A stretch of DNA of 64,000 nt from Microbacterium luteolum (GTDB lineage: Bacteria; Actinomycetota; Actinomycetes; Actinomycetales; Microbacteriaceae): contig NZ_BAAAUN010000002.1 in assembly GCF_039533965.1 (NCBI RefSeq), positions 62,001 to 126,000 on the forward strand, written 5' to 3'. The translations under genes were made by a program, and so were the position numbers. Of the stretch, positions 8,758 through 19,211 are shown piece by piece. Positions within the stretch are counted from its first letter, which is position 1; each line of letters starts with the position of its first letter. The notes under the pieces are model-generated. The model saw nothing but the letters and a program-made list of their open reading frames with translations, was not told where the DNA came from and ran no database searches.

Positions 8758-9040
8758 GCTCGACCCGGTGATCCACGCCGCCGCGCGGCTGAGGATCACC
8801 GCGGCGCTCGCGACGCTGGAGCCCGCCGAGAGCATCACGTTCCCCCGCCTGCAGGAACTGCTCGACATGACCGCCGGGAACCTCTCCACCCATCTGCGCA
8901 GACTCGAGGATGCCGGCTACGTCGCGGTCGAGAAGACGCACAAGGGGCGGACTCCGGTCACCTACCTCGCGCTCACGCCGCCGGGGAGGCGAGCGTTCGA
9001 CGCCTACACCGAAGCGCTGCGCGCCGTCCTGGGCGGGTGA
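8750..9040 (+). CDS. Winged-helix transcriptional regulator (ArsR/MarR-like, short)
   Basis: A 96-residue one-domain wHTH protein beginning at GTG 8750, overlapping the upstream gene by 8 bp. It has RLRITAALATL, a helix-turn-helix stretch LQELLDMTAGNLSTHLRRLEDAGYV (recognition helix near residues 37-58) and the wing EKTHKGRTPVTYLALT. No metal-binding cysteines are present, so it is unlikely to be a metal sensor. The palindrome over the operon promoter (7290-7304) is the likely target. Confidence 0.88.
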   Translation: MVELDPVIHAAARLRITAALATLEPAESITFPRLQELLDMTAGNLSTHLRRLEDAGYVAVEKTHKGRTPVTYLALTPPGRRAFDAYTEALRAVLGG

Positions 9041-9083
9041 CATCCGCACACCACCCACAGGGTCGTACCCCTACGATCGTCGG

Positions 9084-11164
<2,081 letters not shown>

Positions 11165-11184
11165 CGCCGCACCCGTTCGTACAT

Positions 11185-11219
11185 GACGCCCCGTGTCGCC
11201 GTCCGCGACACGGGGCGTC
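11185..11219 (+). terminator. Hairpin terminator after the aldo/keto reductase
   Basis: A perfect 15-bp stem (GACGCCCCGTGTCGC / GCGACACGGGGCGTC) with a 5-nt loop, CGTCC. There is no long T run, as is common in high-GC actinobacteria. Confidence 0.8.
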
Positions 11220-11239
11220 GTCGTAGGTACCGTCGAGGC

Positions 11240-11809
11240 ATGACAGCTCCGTTCCGCGTCGTCGCCGTGTCGGGTTCCCTGCACGAGCCGAGCAAGACGA
11301 CCGCCCTCGTCCGCGCGATCACGGCCGCGATCGCAGAGCGCGCCCCCGTCGAGTCGCAGCTCATCGAGCTGACGCAGATCGGGCCCGGCCTGGCCGGGGC
11401 GCTCCGCCGCGATCAGCTCCCCGCCGAGGTCGAGGAGCAGCTGCGCGCGATCGAGACCGCCGACCTGCTGATCGTCGGGAGCCCCGTCTACCGCGCCTCG
11501 TTCACCGGACTCTTCAAGCACCTCTTCGACTTCGTGGGGCAGTACGACCTGGTCGGCAAGCCGGTGCTGCTGGCGGCCACCGGCGGCGGTGAACGGCACG
11601 CCCTGATCATCGAGCACCAGCTGCGACCGCTGTTCGGCTTCTTCCAGGCCCTCACTCTGCCGCTCGGGGTCTACGCGAGCGACACCGACTTCGACGGCTA
11701 CGAGATCACGTCCGAGATCCTGCAGTCACGCATCTCCCTCGCCGCCGAGCGTGCGCTGCCGCTCGTGGGCTACGCCGCGTCGCGACCCGTGGAGCTTCTC
11801 GTCTCGTGA
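11240..11809 (+). CDS. NADPH-dependent FMN reductase (MsuE-like)
   Basis: A 189-residue flavodoxin-fold protein. The N-terminal VAVSGSLHEPSKTTALVRAI is the FMN phosphate loop. LIVGSPVYRASFTGLFKHLFD near residue 80 is the NADPH-dependent FMN reductase signature, and ATGGGERHALIIEHQLRPLF follows. It most resembles MsuE-type reductases that feed reduced FMN to two-component monooxygenases, so it could serve the LLM-class enzyme at 83-1102, although the two are 9 kb apart. TACCGT (11228-11233) lies 6 bp before the ATG, which points to a leaderless transcript. Confidence 0.88.
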   Translation: MTAPFRVVAVSGSLHEPSKTTALVRAITAAIAERAPVESQLIELTQIGPGLAGALRRDQLPAEVEEQLRAIETADLLIVGSPVYRASFTGLFKHLFDFVGQYDLVGKPVLLAATGGGERHALIIEHQLRPLFGFFQALTLPLGVYASDTDFDGYEITSEILQSRISLAAERALPLVGYAASRPVELLVS

Positions 11810-11832
11810 CCTGAGCCCGGGCGGGCTGGTGC

Positions 11833-12123
11833 TCACAGGTGGCGCGTGGGGTCCATCCGCTGGTGCAGGATTCGGATCACATCGACCCCGGCTGCGCTCG
11901 TGACGAAGAAGATCAGATGGCTGCCGATGGCGTAGCGGCGGTACCCGGTTCGTATCTCCGGGACGGCACGGCCGCGCTCCGGCTGGTCCGCGATTCTCTC
12001 GATCGCACTTCGGATCTCCAGAACGTAGGTCTCGGCCTGCTGCGCGTCCCATCGTTCGGCGGTGAAATCCCAGATCGCGGAGAGATCGCGCTGAGCGGAC
12101 GGGGTGAGCCGATACTGCCCCAC
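11833..12123 (-). CDS. parE: RelE/ParE-family toxin
   Basis: A 96-residue ParE-type toxin starting at GTG 12123. It has YRLTPSAQRDLSAIWDFTAERW at the N-terminus, AIERIADQPERGRAVPEIRTGYRRY in the middle and VIRILHQRMDP at the end, all typical of the ParE branch. ParE toxins poison DNA gyrase, while RelE relatives cut mRNA at the ribosome; the ParD partner favours the ParE branch. It lies 2 bp downstream of the antitoxin gene, in the usual antitoxin-first order. Confidence 0.92.
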   Translation of the reverse strand: MGQYRLTPSAQRDLSAIWDFTAERWDAQQAETYVLEIRSAIERIADQPERGRAVPEIRTGYRRYAIGSHLIFFVTSAAGVDVIRILHQRMDPTRHL

Positions 12124-12125
12124 GG

Positions 12126-12359
12126 TCAGGGTTTCTTCGAAGCGATGAACGCGTCGAAGTCGAACGGCTGGGGCTCGCCGCTCTCTTCTCCGGCGACGAG
12201 AGCTGTGCGCAGCGCGGCCATCTGCGTCTCCTGATCCTCGAGGAGTCGCAGACCGGCCCGAACGACCTCGCTCGCCGATCGGTAGCGACCGGTCGACACC
12301 TCACGGGCGAGGAAATCCGTGAAGTGCTCGTCGAGGCTGATCGAGGTGTTGTTCGCCAT
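12126..12359 (-). CDS. parD: ParD-family antitoxin
   Basis: A 77-residue antitoxin with an N-terminal ribbon-helix-helix domain (NTSISLDEHFTDFLAREVSTGRYRSASEVVRAGLRLLE) and an acidic, disordered C-terminal tail ending QPFDFDAFIASKKP that would wrap the toxin. A TATTCT -10 element (12366-12371, minus strand) lies 6 bp upstream of the ATG. A perfect palindrome overlaps it, consistent with autorepression by the ParD-ParE complex. Confidence 0.93.
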   Translation of the reverse strand: MANNTSISLDEHFTDFLAREVSTGRYRSASEVVRAGLRLLEDQETQMAALRTALVAGEESGEPQPFDFDAFIASKKP

Positions 12360-12365
12360 GCCCCG

Positions 12366-12384
12366 AGAATACCAAGAATTGGTA
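12366..12384 (-). promoter_or_regulatory. parDE promoter -10 and palindromic operator
   Basis: The -10 element TATTCT (12366-12371) overlaps the perfect palindrome TACCAA-GAA-TTGGTA (12370-12384). RHH antitoxins bind such short palindromes. The palindrome lies between divergent genes and could also affect the plus-strand promoter of the thioredoxin-fold gene. Confidence 0.75.
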
Positions 12385-12412
12385 GTGTGGAGATCGGAAA
12401 AGGAGTGAGTCC

Positions 12413-14212
12413 ATGACGAACCGGCTCGCCGACACCCTCAGCCCGTATCTGCGTTCGCATGCCGACAACCCCGTCGACTGGTACCCCTGGGGTGAGGCCG
12501 CTTTCGCGGAAGCCCAACGGCGCGATGTGCCCCTGCTGATCTCGATCGGCTACTCGACCTGCCACTGGTGCCATGTCATGGCCAGGGAGTCCTTCTCGGA
12601 TCCGGCGATCGCGGCGCTCATGAACGACGGCTTCGTGTCGGTGAAGATCGACCGCGAGGAGCATCCGGAGGTCGACAGCGCGTATATGGCCGCGGCATCC
12701 GCCTTCACGCAGAACCTGGGATGGCCGCTCACCGTGTTTGCCACCCCGGGCGGGCGCGCGTTCTACGCCGGCACCTACTGGCCGCCGGACGCCCGGCCTC
12801 CCATGCCGGCGTTCCGCGATGTGCTCGCAGCCGTGGGCGAGGCGTGGACGCTGCGGCGCGCGCAGGCCGAGGAATCGGCGGATGCCGTGACCGACGCCCT
12901 GGCACGCGCTGCCGAATCCGCGCCGACCGATCTGCCCGAGCGCAGCGCGATCGCCGCCGCCGCGGAATCCATCGTCGCGCGCGAGGATCGTCACCACGGC
13001 GGCTTCGGTGGGGAGCCGAAGTTCCCGGTCGCCACGACCCTGCGCTTCCTTCAGGACCCGCTCGTGCGTCAGCAGGCACCGGTGGCTGCCGCCGCCGCGC
13101 AGAGGGCGCTCGCCGCGATGGCCGCCTCGCCGCTGCGCGACGCCGATGGCGGCTTCTTCCGCTACGCGACCCGGCGCGACTGGTCGGTGCCGCACTACGA
13201 GCGGATGCTCACCGACAACGCCCAGCTGCTCGACGTCGCGCTCGATGTCGGGGATGAGGCGGTGGCCAGGGGTGTCGCCGGGTTCCTGCTGGCTGCGCTC
13301 CGGCGGGACGAGGGCGGCTTCGGCGCGGGGCAGGACTCCGAGTCGTGGATCGACGGTGCGCGCAGCGAGGGCGGGTACTACCTGCGCCCCGTCGCGGAGC
13401 GGGCGGGGCTCGAGCCGCCCGCGGTCGACGGCAAGGTCATCACGGGCTGGAACGGCCTGGCGATCGGGGCGCTCGCCCGCGCCGGGTCGCGATTCGGGGA
13501 GCCGTCGTGGGTCGCAGTGGCCGCAGCCGCGGCAACCCTCGTGCTGCGGTGCAACAGGGACTCCCGCGGTGCTCTCGTGCGCGCCTCGCTCGACGGCGAG
13601 GCCTCGACCGCGGTCGCGACGGCGGCCGACCTCGGACTCCTCGCGGATGGGCTTTTCGCTCTCGCCGCTGCCACCGGGGAGGCGAGCTGGGCCGTGACGG
13701 CGCGGGGCATCCTCGACGAGGCGCTCGCGGGTGTCGGCGGCGATCCGCTGCTGTCGGCCAACGGCATCGCGACGGCACCGGATCACACCGACGGCGATCT
13801 GCCCTCGGATGCCGCCGCGGTCGCGGCCGCGGCGCTGACCGCCTGGCGGCTGGGCGCGGGGGACCGGTATCGCGAAGCGGCGGCGGCTACCGTTCGGGCC
13901 CTCGCGGTCCGGGCGCTCGAGCAGCCGTTCGCGCACGGCAGTCTCCTGCGGGTGGCAGCAGGACTCGCGGCAGCCCCGCGTCAGGTCGTGGTCGTCACGT
14001 TCGAGCCGGATGGTGCGCTGGCCCGAGCCGCGCAGCGGATGGACGCCGACGTGATCGCCGTCGCCACGCCCACCCAGGCTGCGGCGTTCGCCGATGCCGG
14101 ATTCGAGCTCTTCGAGGGCAAGGCGGCGACGGCGGAGCGCGCGTACGACTGCCACGCGTTCGTCTGCCGGCTCCCGGTGAGCGATGCGGCCGAACTCCGG
14201 ATCGCGCGCTGA
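12413..14212 (+). CDS. Thioredoxin-domain protein, YyaL/SSP411 family
   Basis: A 599-residue protein. The N-terminal DUF255 thioredoxin-like domain has [18 protein letters not shown] and then [16 protein letters not shown], where the CHWC pair is the family hallmark (residues about 47-60). It is followed by an (alpha/alpha)6-barrel region of N-acylglucosamine-epimerase type containing [13 protein letters not shown] and [10 protein letters not shown]. The protein is slightly shorter than many homologues but complete at both ends. Its biochemical function is not established in bacteria. AAAGGAG about 7 bp before the ATG supports the start. Confidence 0.9.
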   Translation: MTNRLADTLSPYLRSHADNPVDWYPWGEAAFAEAQRRDVPLLISIGYSTCHWCHVMARESFSDPAIAALMNDGFVSVKIDREEHPEVDSAYMAAASAFTQNLGWPLTVFATPGGRAFYAGTYWPPDARPPMPAFRDVLAAVGEAWTLRRAQAEESADAVTDALARAAESAPTDLPERSAIAAAAESIVAREDRHHGGFGGEPKFPVATTLRFLQDPLVRQQAPVAAAAAQRALAAMAASPLRDADGGFFRYATRRDWSVPHYERMLTDNAQLLDVALDVGDEAVARGVAGFLLAALRRDEGGFGAGQDSESWIDGARSEGGYYLRPVAERAGLEPPAVDGKVITGWNGLAIGALARAGSRFGEPSWVAVAAAAATLVLRCNRDSRGALVRASLDGEASTAVATAADLGLLADGLFALAAATGEASWAVTARGILDEALAGVGGDPLLSANGIATAPDHTDGDLPSDAAAVAAAALTAWRLGAGDRYREAAAATVRALAVRALEQPFAHGSLLRVAAGLAAAPRQVVVVTFEPDGALARAAQRMDADVIAVATPTQAAAFADAGFELFEGKAATAERAYDCHAFVCRLPVSDAAELRIAR

Positions 14213-14215
14213 GAT

Positions 14216-14434
14216 TCAGCGCTGGTTGCGCGGATGCTGTCGCGCGGTGCGCTCGTTGCCGCGGCGGTAGTTCCCGGTCAGCCGCGCCATCAGCAGCTGC
14301 GCGTCGCCGCGCTCGACATCCACGAGGAACTCCTGGGCGCGGGCGCCACGCAGCACCGCGGCCGTCGTGCCGTGATGGCGGATGACGACCTCGTCGCCGC
14401 GCACGGCGAACTCGAAACCGGAGGGGCTGCCCAT
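14216..14434 (-). CDS. Small conserved hypothetical protein
   Basis: A 72-residue protein beginning MGSPSGFEFAVRGDEVVIRH. The N-terminal half looks like beta-strands. The C-terminal half, LLMARLTGNYRRGNERTARQH, is basic and could bind nucleic acid. I do not recognise a family. The start is supported by a TACGCT -10 element (14441-14446, minus strand) 6 bp upstream. Its stop lies 3 bp from the stop of the convergent gene. Confidence 0.7.
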   Translation of the reverse strand: MGSPSGFEFAVRGDEVVIRHHGTTAAVLRGARAQEFLVDVERGDAQLLMARLTGNYRRGNERTARQHPRNQR

Positions 14435-14499
14435 GCAGCGAGCGTAGCGCCGACGTGACGGGCGGAGAGCACTGTGCAATCTGCATAGCGTCTCGCGGT

Positions 14500-14575
14500 C
14501 AATCACCGAATGATTGCGCGTCATGCGCAGCATCCGGTGCGCCGATTGCTCAGCGTTTCGATTCCGGTCTAGGGT
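14500..14575 (+). promoter_or_regulatory. Promoter and candidate Lrp-type operator for the aminotransferase operon
   Basis: The perfect inverted repeat CAATCA-CCGAA-TGATTG (14500-14516) lies upstream of a probable promoter with -35 TTGCTC (14546-14551), an 18-bp spacer and -10 TAGGGT (14570-14575). The Lrp/AsnC regulator encoded by the third gene of the operon is the natural candidate to bind it; the upstream position would suit activation. Confidence 0.5.
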
Positions 14576-14636
14576 TGCGCGACAGCAGGCAGGACCACTC
14601 GGTCCGCCGCCGGATCACAGCAAGGATGCTCTGCCG

Positions 14637-15728
14637 ATGCCCCTCCCCACCCGTGCCGGACTCGACGCCGTCCCCGCATACCGGCAAGGGCGCTCCGCCC
14701 CGGCCGGTGCATCGAAGCTCTCCTCGAACGAATCGCCCCACGCGCCGCTGCCGTCGGTCGTGGAAGCGGTGCGCGAGCGTCTCGACGGCATCAACCGCTA
14801 TCCCGACATGAGTGCGGCCGCCCTGCGCGATGACCTGGCGGTCCGCTACGCGGTCGATCCTGCGCTGATCACGGTCGGCGCCGGTTCCGTCGAGATCGCC
14901 GCGCAGCTCATCCACGCGGTCGCCGGCGAGGGCGATGAGGTCATGTTCGCCTGGCGGTCGTTCGAGGCGTACCCGTCGCTCGTGCGCATCGCCGGGGCCA
15001 CTCCCGTGGCCGTGCCGCTGAACGCCGACCACGCGCACGATCTCGACGCGATGCTCGCGGCGATCACGTCGCGCACCCGCCTCATCTTCGTCTGCAACCC
15101 GAACAACCCGACGGGCACCGTGGTCGACGCCGACGCGCTGGAGGCCTTCGTCGCCGCCGTGCCGCACGACGTGCTCGTGGTCATCGACGAGGCCTACGTG
15201 CATTTCGACCGCACCGAGAGCCGCGGCGCCGGCATCGAGCTGTTCCGTCGTCACCCGCACGTGGCCGTGCTGCACACGTTCTCGAAGGCGTACGGCCTCG
15301 CCGGTCTCCGCATCGGCTACGCCATCGCTCCGGCGGAGATCGCCGAGAACCAGCGCAAGGTCGCCATCCCGTTCGGGGTCACCGACCTCGCGCAGACCGC
15401 CGCACGCGCCTCGCTGGACGCGGAGGAGGAGCTCGCGGGACGCATCGACGAGGTCGTCGTGCAGCGTGACCGGATGCAGGCGCTGCTCGCGACGGCAGGC
15501 TGGCCCGCCGTCCCTTCGCAGGCCAACTTCGTGTGGGTGCCGGCGAGGGAGCGGACCGCACTGCTCGAGGCCCTGCTCCACGACGGCGGCGTGATCACGC
15601 GGGCGTTCCCCGGTGAGGGCATCCGCATCTCCTCCGGCAGCGCCGCGGACATCGACCGCGTGGAGGCCGCGCTCGCGGCGTCCTCGCCGACACCCGACCT
15701 TTCCGTTCGCAAGGAGGCGACCGTATGA
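14637..15728 (+). CDS. Histidinol-phosphate/aromatic aminotransferase
   Basis: A 363-residue class II PLP aminotransferase of the HisC/Pat type. It shows KLSSNESPHAPLPSV near residue 23, FVCNPNNPTGT near 157 and the PLP lysine in HTFSKAYGLAGLRIGYA near 220. The operon pairs it with an amino acid permease and an Lrp regulator rather than with his genes. A role in aromatic or other amino acid transamination, probably catabolic, is therefore more likely than histidine biosynthesis. An aromatic Pat and a HisC paralogue cannot be told apart by eye. The stop overlaps the permease ATG (ATGA). Confidence 0.85.
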   Translation: MPLPTRAGLDAVPAYRQGRSAPAGASKLSSNESPHAPLPSVVEAVRERLDGINRYPDMSAAALRDDLAVRYAVDPALITVGAGSVEIAAQLIHAVAGEGDEVMFAWRSFEAYPSLVRIAGATPVAVPLNADHAHDLDAMLAAITSRTRLIFVCNPNNPTGTVVDADALEAFVAAVPHDVLVVIDEAYVHFDRTESRGAGIELFRRHPHVAVLHTFSKAYGLAGLRIGYAIAPAEIAENQRKVAIPFGVTDLAQTAARASLDAEEELAGRIDEVVVQRDRMQALLATAGWPAVPSQANFVWVPARERTALLEALLHDGGVITRAFPGEGIRISSGSAADIDRVEAALAASSPTPDLSVRKEATV

Positions 15729-17131
15729 CCACCGACAGCATGAACACCGAGGTGCCCACCACCACGACGACCACCAAGGGGCTGCACCCGGGGCTCACCC
15801 GGCGCCAGATCTCGATGATGGGCCTCGGCGGCGCGATCGGTGCCGGCCTCTTCGTCGGTTCGGGCCAGGCGATCGGTCTCGCAGGCCCCGCCGTGCTGAT
15901 CTCCTACCTCGTCGCGGGCGGCATCGTCGTGCTCGTGATGGCCATGCTCGCCGAGATGGTGGCCGCGCGTCCGAGCTCCGGGGCCTTCAGCTCCTATGCC
16001 CAGAAGGCGATGGGCCGCAGCGCCGGGAGCGCGGTCGGCTGGCTGTACTGGATCCAGCTGGTGGTCGTGATCGCGGCCGAGGCGACCGGCGCCGCCGGGA
16101 TCGTCGCGAACTGGATTCCAGGCATCCCCGCCTGGGTGTGGGTGCTCGTGTTCGTCGTGGCGCTCACCGCCGTCAACCTGTTCGGCGTGCGCAACTACGG
16201 CCGCTTCGAGTTCTGGTTCGCGGCGATCAAGGTCGCCGCGATCATCGCGTTCCTCGTCGTGGGTGTGTGCGCGATCATCGGGCTGATCCCCGGGGTACCC
16301 GCCACCGGCATCGCGAACCTGGCCGACAACGGCGGCTTCGCGCCGAACGGCATGACCGGCATCGCCGCGGCGCTGCTCATCGTCGTGTTCGCGTTCGGCG
16401 GCACCGAGGTCGTCGCGATCGCCGCGGCGGAGTCGGACGACCCCTCGCGCAACATCCGACGGATCGTCCGCGAGGTGCTCGTGCGCATCCTGATCTTCTA
16501 CGTGGGATCGATCTTCGTGATCGTCGCCGTGCTGCCCTGGAACGATCCCGCGGTGACCGAGGGACCCTTCTCCGCGGTGCTCGCGACCCTGAACGTGCCC
16601 GGCGTGGGACTGGTGATGGATCTGATCGTGGTGATCGCGCTCCTCTCCGCCATGAACGCGAACATCTACGGCGCATCCCGCATGGCCTACTCGCTGGGCG
16701 AGCGCGGACTCGCTCCGCTGGCCGCGACCCGCACCAGCCTCAAGGGCGTGCCGTACGTCGCCGTGCTGGCGTCCGTCTCCTTCGGCTTCGTGACCGTCGG
16801 ACTCAATTGGGCGTTCCCCGACGTCGTGCTGCCCGCCCTGCTCAACGTGGTCGGCTCGACGCTCCTCGTCATCTGGACCGCGACGGCCGTCGCGCAGATC
16901 ATCCTGCGGCGCCGTGCGGACCGCGCGGGCGAAGCCATGCCGATGCGCATGTGGGGCTTCCCCTGGCTGTCGTGGCTGTGCCTCGCGCTGCTCGCCGGAG
17001 TGATCGCGCTCGCGATGATCGACCCGGCCGCGCGCATCCAGCTGCTGCTCACCCTCGGCCTCACCGCGGTGCTGCTTCTCGTCGCCCGTGCGACGCGGAG
17101 CGTCGCTCGCCCCGGGGTCGAGCGGGAGTAG
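15725..17131 (+). CDS. APC-family amino acid permease
   Basis: A 468-residue, 12-helix transporter of the AnsP/GabP/AroP branch of the APC superfamily. The N-terminal LTRRQISMMGLGGAIGAGLFVGSG is the family signature, and SGAFSSYAQKAMGRSAG and FGGTEVVAIAAAESDDPSRN are further conserved loops. It imports amino acids with protons. Coupling to an aminotransferase and an Lrp regulator suggests it carries that enzyme's substrate, an aromatic or branched amino acid. Confidence 0.92.
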   Translation: MTTDSMNTEVPTTTTTTKGLHPGLTRRQISMMGLGGAIGAGLFVGSGQAIGLAGPAVLISYLVAGGIVVLVMAMLAEMVAARPSSGAFSSYAQKAMGRSAGSAVGWLYWIQLVVVIAAEATGAAGIVANWIPGIPAWVWVLVFVVALTAVNLFGVRNYGRFEFWFAAIKVAAIIAFLVVGVCAIIGLIPGVPATGIANLADNGGFAPNGMTGIAAALLIVVFAFGGTEVVAIAAAESDDPSRNIRRIVREVLVRILIFYVGSIFVIVAVLPWNDPAVTEGPFSAVLATLNVPGVGLVMDLIVVIALLSAMNANIYGASRMAYSLGERGLAPLAATRTSLKGVPYVAVLASVSFGFVTVGLNWAFPDVVLPALLNVVGSTLLVIWTATAVAQIILRRRADRAGEAMPMRMWGFPWLSWLCLALLAGVIALAMIDPAARIQLLLTLGLTAVLLLVARATRSVARPGVERE

Positions 17132-17134
17132 TCG

Positions 17135-17617
17135 ATGCGCATCGATCGTCTCGACGCCGAGCTCATCCGGATGCTCACCGAGTCGCCGCAGCTGCCGATC
17201 CTCGAGTGCGCACGGCGCCTCGGGATCGCCCGCGGCACGGCGACCAGTCGTCTCGCGCGGCTGCACGAGGGCGGGGTGATCGAGGCGATCGTGCCGCGCA
17301 TCGACCCGAGCGGCTTCGGCTACGGCGTCGTGGCGTTCTGCCTCGTCGAGATCGATCAGAAGGTCGGGCACGACGATGTCGCCGGGGCGCTCGCGGATGC
17401 GGTGCCGGAGATCGTCGACATGCACACGGTCACCGGGGCGAGCGACATGCAGCTGCGTCTGGTCGCGCGGGACGCCACGCAGCTGCAGGAGGTGCTGGAC
17501 CGGGTCGCCCTGGTGCCCGGCGTCGCGCGCACCGCGTCGTCGATCGCGATGCGCACGCACCTGTCCGGGCGCGTGCTCCCGCTGGTGGCCCACGTCGCGA
17601 CGGACGAGGCGGGGTAG
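17135..17617 (+). CDS. Lrp/AsnC-family transcriptional regulator
   Basis: A 160-residue regulator. The N-terminal HTH is LDAELIRMLTESPQLPILECARRLGIARGTATSRLARL (residues about 4-42), followed by the ligand-binding RAM domain with the conserved VTGASDMQLRLVARD stretch near residue 104. It starts 3 bp after the permease stop. As the final gene of the operon it probably senses the transported amino acid and controls the promoter near 14500-14575. Confidence 0.92.
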   Translation: MRIDRLDAELIRMLTESPQLPILECARRLGIARGTATSRLARLHEGGVIEAIVPRIDPSGFGYGVVAFCLVEIDQKVGHDDVAGALADAVPEIVDMHTVTGASDMQLRLVARDATQLQEVLDRVALVPGVARTASSIAMRTHLSGRVLPLVAHVATDEAG

Positions 17618-17622
17618 CTGCG

Positions 17623-19176
17623 TCAGACCCAGCCGGGCAGCCAGTTGTGGATCAGCCAGAAGTCGTACGGAACGCTCATGCCCGTCCAGACCGGGTAGAA
17701 GAACGCCGACACGAGCGCGATGAACGCGAGGCAGATCAGGACCGTCCGCTCGCCGGACTGGCGCCTGTGGAGGGGATCCTCACGGCGTCCGGCGATGATC
17801 CGCAGGGTGAGCGCCAGCGCGATCACGAGGAACGGCATCATCACGACCGTGTAGAACTGGAAGATCGTGCGCTCGGGGAACATCAGCCACGGCAGATAGG
17901 TCGCGGCGAGGCCGACGAGGGGCAGCCCGACTTCGGCGCCGACCGGTCGGCGGGTGATCCAGCCGCGCACCAGCCGGTAGACGAGATAGACGGATGCAGC
18001 GACCCCGCCGTACCAGATCAGCGGGTTCGGGATCGAGGAGATCACGGCGATGCAGTGGTCCACTCCGCACGGCCCGGGATCCGAACCGACCCAGACGGCC
18101 GTCGGCCGCAGCAGGAACGGCCACTCCCAGGCGGGGCTCGCGTACGGGTGGCCTTTGCTCAGCCCGACGTGGAAGCCGAGGATCGACTGGTGGTACTTCC
18201 AGAGCGCGACCAGAGGGTTCGCATCGCTCTCCCTGTCGTAGCCGCCCGCCGTCACGAGCCATCCGGTCCAGCTGACGAGGTAGACCGCGAGGGCCGGGAA
18301 AACCATCAGGACGAACGAGACGGGCCCCTGCTTGAAGGCGGCGGCGGTCGGCCAGAGCACCACGCCGGCGCGTCGCCGTGCCAGCGCATCGGTCACGACG
18401 ACGTACAGCCCGAAGGCCGCCAGCGCGTAGAGCCCCGACCACTTCACGGCCGATGCCGCACCCAGGGCGGCTCCGGCCGCGACGAGCCAAGGGCGGCGCC
18501 AGAGCACCGGACCCCAGAACGGAGCCGACGCATCGGGGTCCTGTCGTTCGAGCAGTGGGATCGTCCGCTGCCGATCGACGAGCACGAACAGCGCCCCGAG
18601 CAGGATGAAGAACGTGAGGATGCCGTCGAGGAGCGCGATCCGGCTCAGGACGATGCTCAGCCCGTCGATCGCGAGCAGGGTGCCCGCGACTGTGGCGACC
18701 ACCACGGAGCCGCTGAGCCGGCGGGCGATCAGGTACACCAGCAGGACGGATCCGACGCCGAGCAGCGCGGTCGCCAGCCGCCATCCCGCGCTGTTGTCCG
18801 GTCCGCCGATCGCCATCCCCAGAGCGATCAGCCACTTGCCCAGCGGGGGATGCACCACGAAGGCGCCCTTGTCCGAGAGCGGCAGCTCCTGCAGCGTGAT
18901 GAAGGCCTCGTTGGCGTTCTCGCCCCAGACGCCCTCGTAGCCGAGCGTCCACAGCGACCAGGCGTCCTTGACGTAGTAGGTCTCGTCGAACGCGAGCTGA
19001 TGCGGGTGGCCGAGGTTCACCAGGCGCAGGACAGCCGCCACCGCGGTGATGAGCAGCGGGGCGAGCCAGCGGACGGCCCGTCCCCAGTCCGGGCTCTGCA
19101 GCACGCGATCGCGCAACTGTCCGTAGCGCGTCAGCCGGTCCTCGGGAGCAGGCAGCAGAGGCACGGGCGCGGTCAC
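17623..19176 (-). CDS. pmt: Dolichyl-phosphate-mannose--protein mannosyltransferase (GT39)
   Basis: A 517-residue polytopic GT39 enzyme. The first extracytoplasmic loop carries the catalytic acidic motif in AFDETYYVKDAWSLWTLGYEG (near residue 55), and VHPPLGKWLIALGMAI follows at about 107; both are hallmarks of actinobacterial Pmt. It transfers mannose from polyprenyl phosphomannose to Ser/Thr of secreted proteins. Its position divergent from rsmI is the standard actinobacterial neighbourhood. The start is GTG 19176, with a TAGGCT -10 (19183-19188, minus strand) 6 bp upstream, indicating a leaderless mRNA. Confidence 0.93.
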   Translation of the reverse strand: MTAPVPLLPAPEDRLTRYGQLRDRVLQSPDWGRAVRWLAPLLITAVAAVLRLVNLGHPHQLAFDETYYVKDAWSLWTLGYEGVWGENANEAFITLQELPLSDKGAFVVHPPLGKWLIALGMAIGGPDNSAGWRLATALLGVGSVLLVYLIARRLSGSVVVATVAGTLLAIDGLSIVLSRIALLDGILTFFILLGALFVLVDRQRTIPLLERQDPDASAPFWGPVLWRRPWLVAAGAALGAASAVKWSGLYALAAFGLYVVVTDALARRRAGVVLWPTAAAFKQGPVSFVLMVFPALAVYLVSWTGWLVTAGGYDRESDANPLVALWKYHQSILGFHVGLSKGHPYASPAWEWPFLLRPTAVWVGSDPGPCGVDHCIAVISSIPNPLIWYGGVAASVYLVYRLVRGWITRRPVGAEVGLPLVGLAATYLPWLMFPERTIFQFYTVVMMPFLVIALALTLRIIAGRREDPLHRRQSGERTVLICLAFIALVSAFFYPVWTGMSVPYDFWLIHNWLPGWV

Positions 19177-19211
19177 CTGCTCAGCCTAGACAACGCGCCT
19201 ATGCTGAGCGG
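19177..19211. promoter_or_regulatory. Compact divergent leaderless promoters for pmt and rsmI
   Basis: Only 35 bp separate the two start codons. The minus-strand -10 TAGGCT (19183-19188) serves pmt and the plus-strand -10 TATGCT (19200-19205) serves rsmI, each 6 bp from its GTG. With a 17-bp spacer, each -35 would fall on the 6 bp just before the opposite gene's start codon. Confidence 0.7.
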
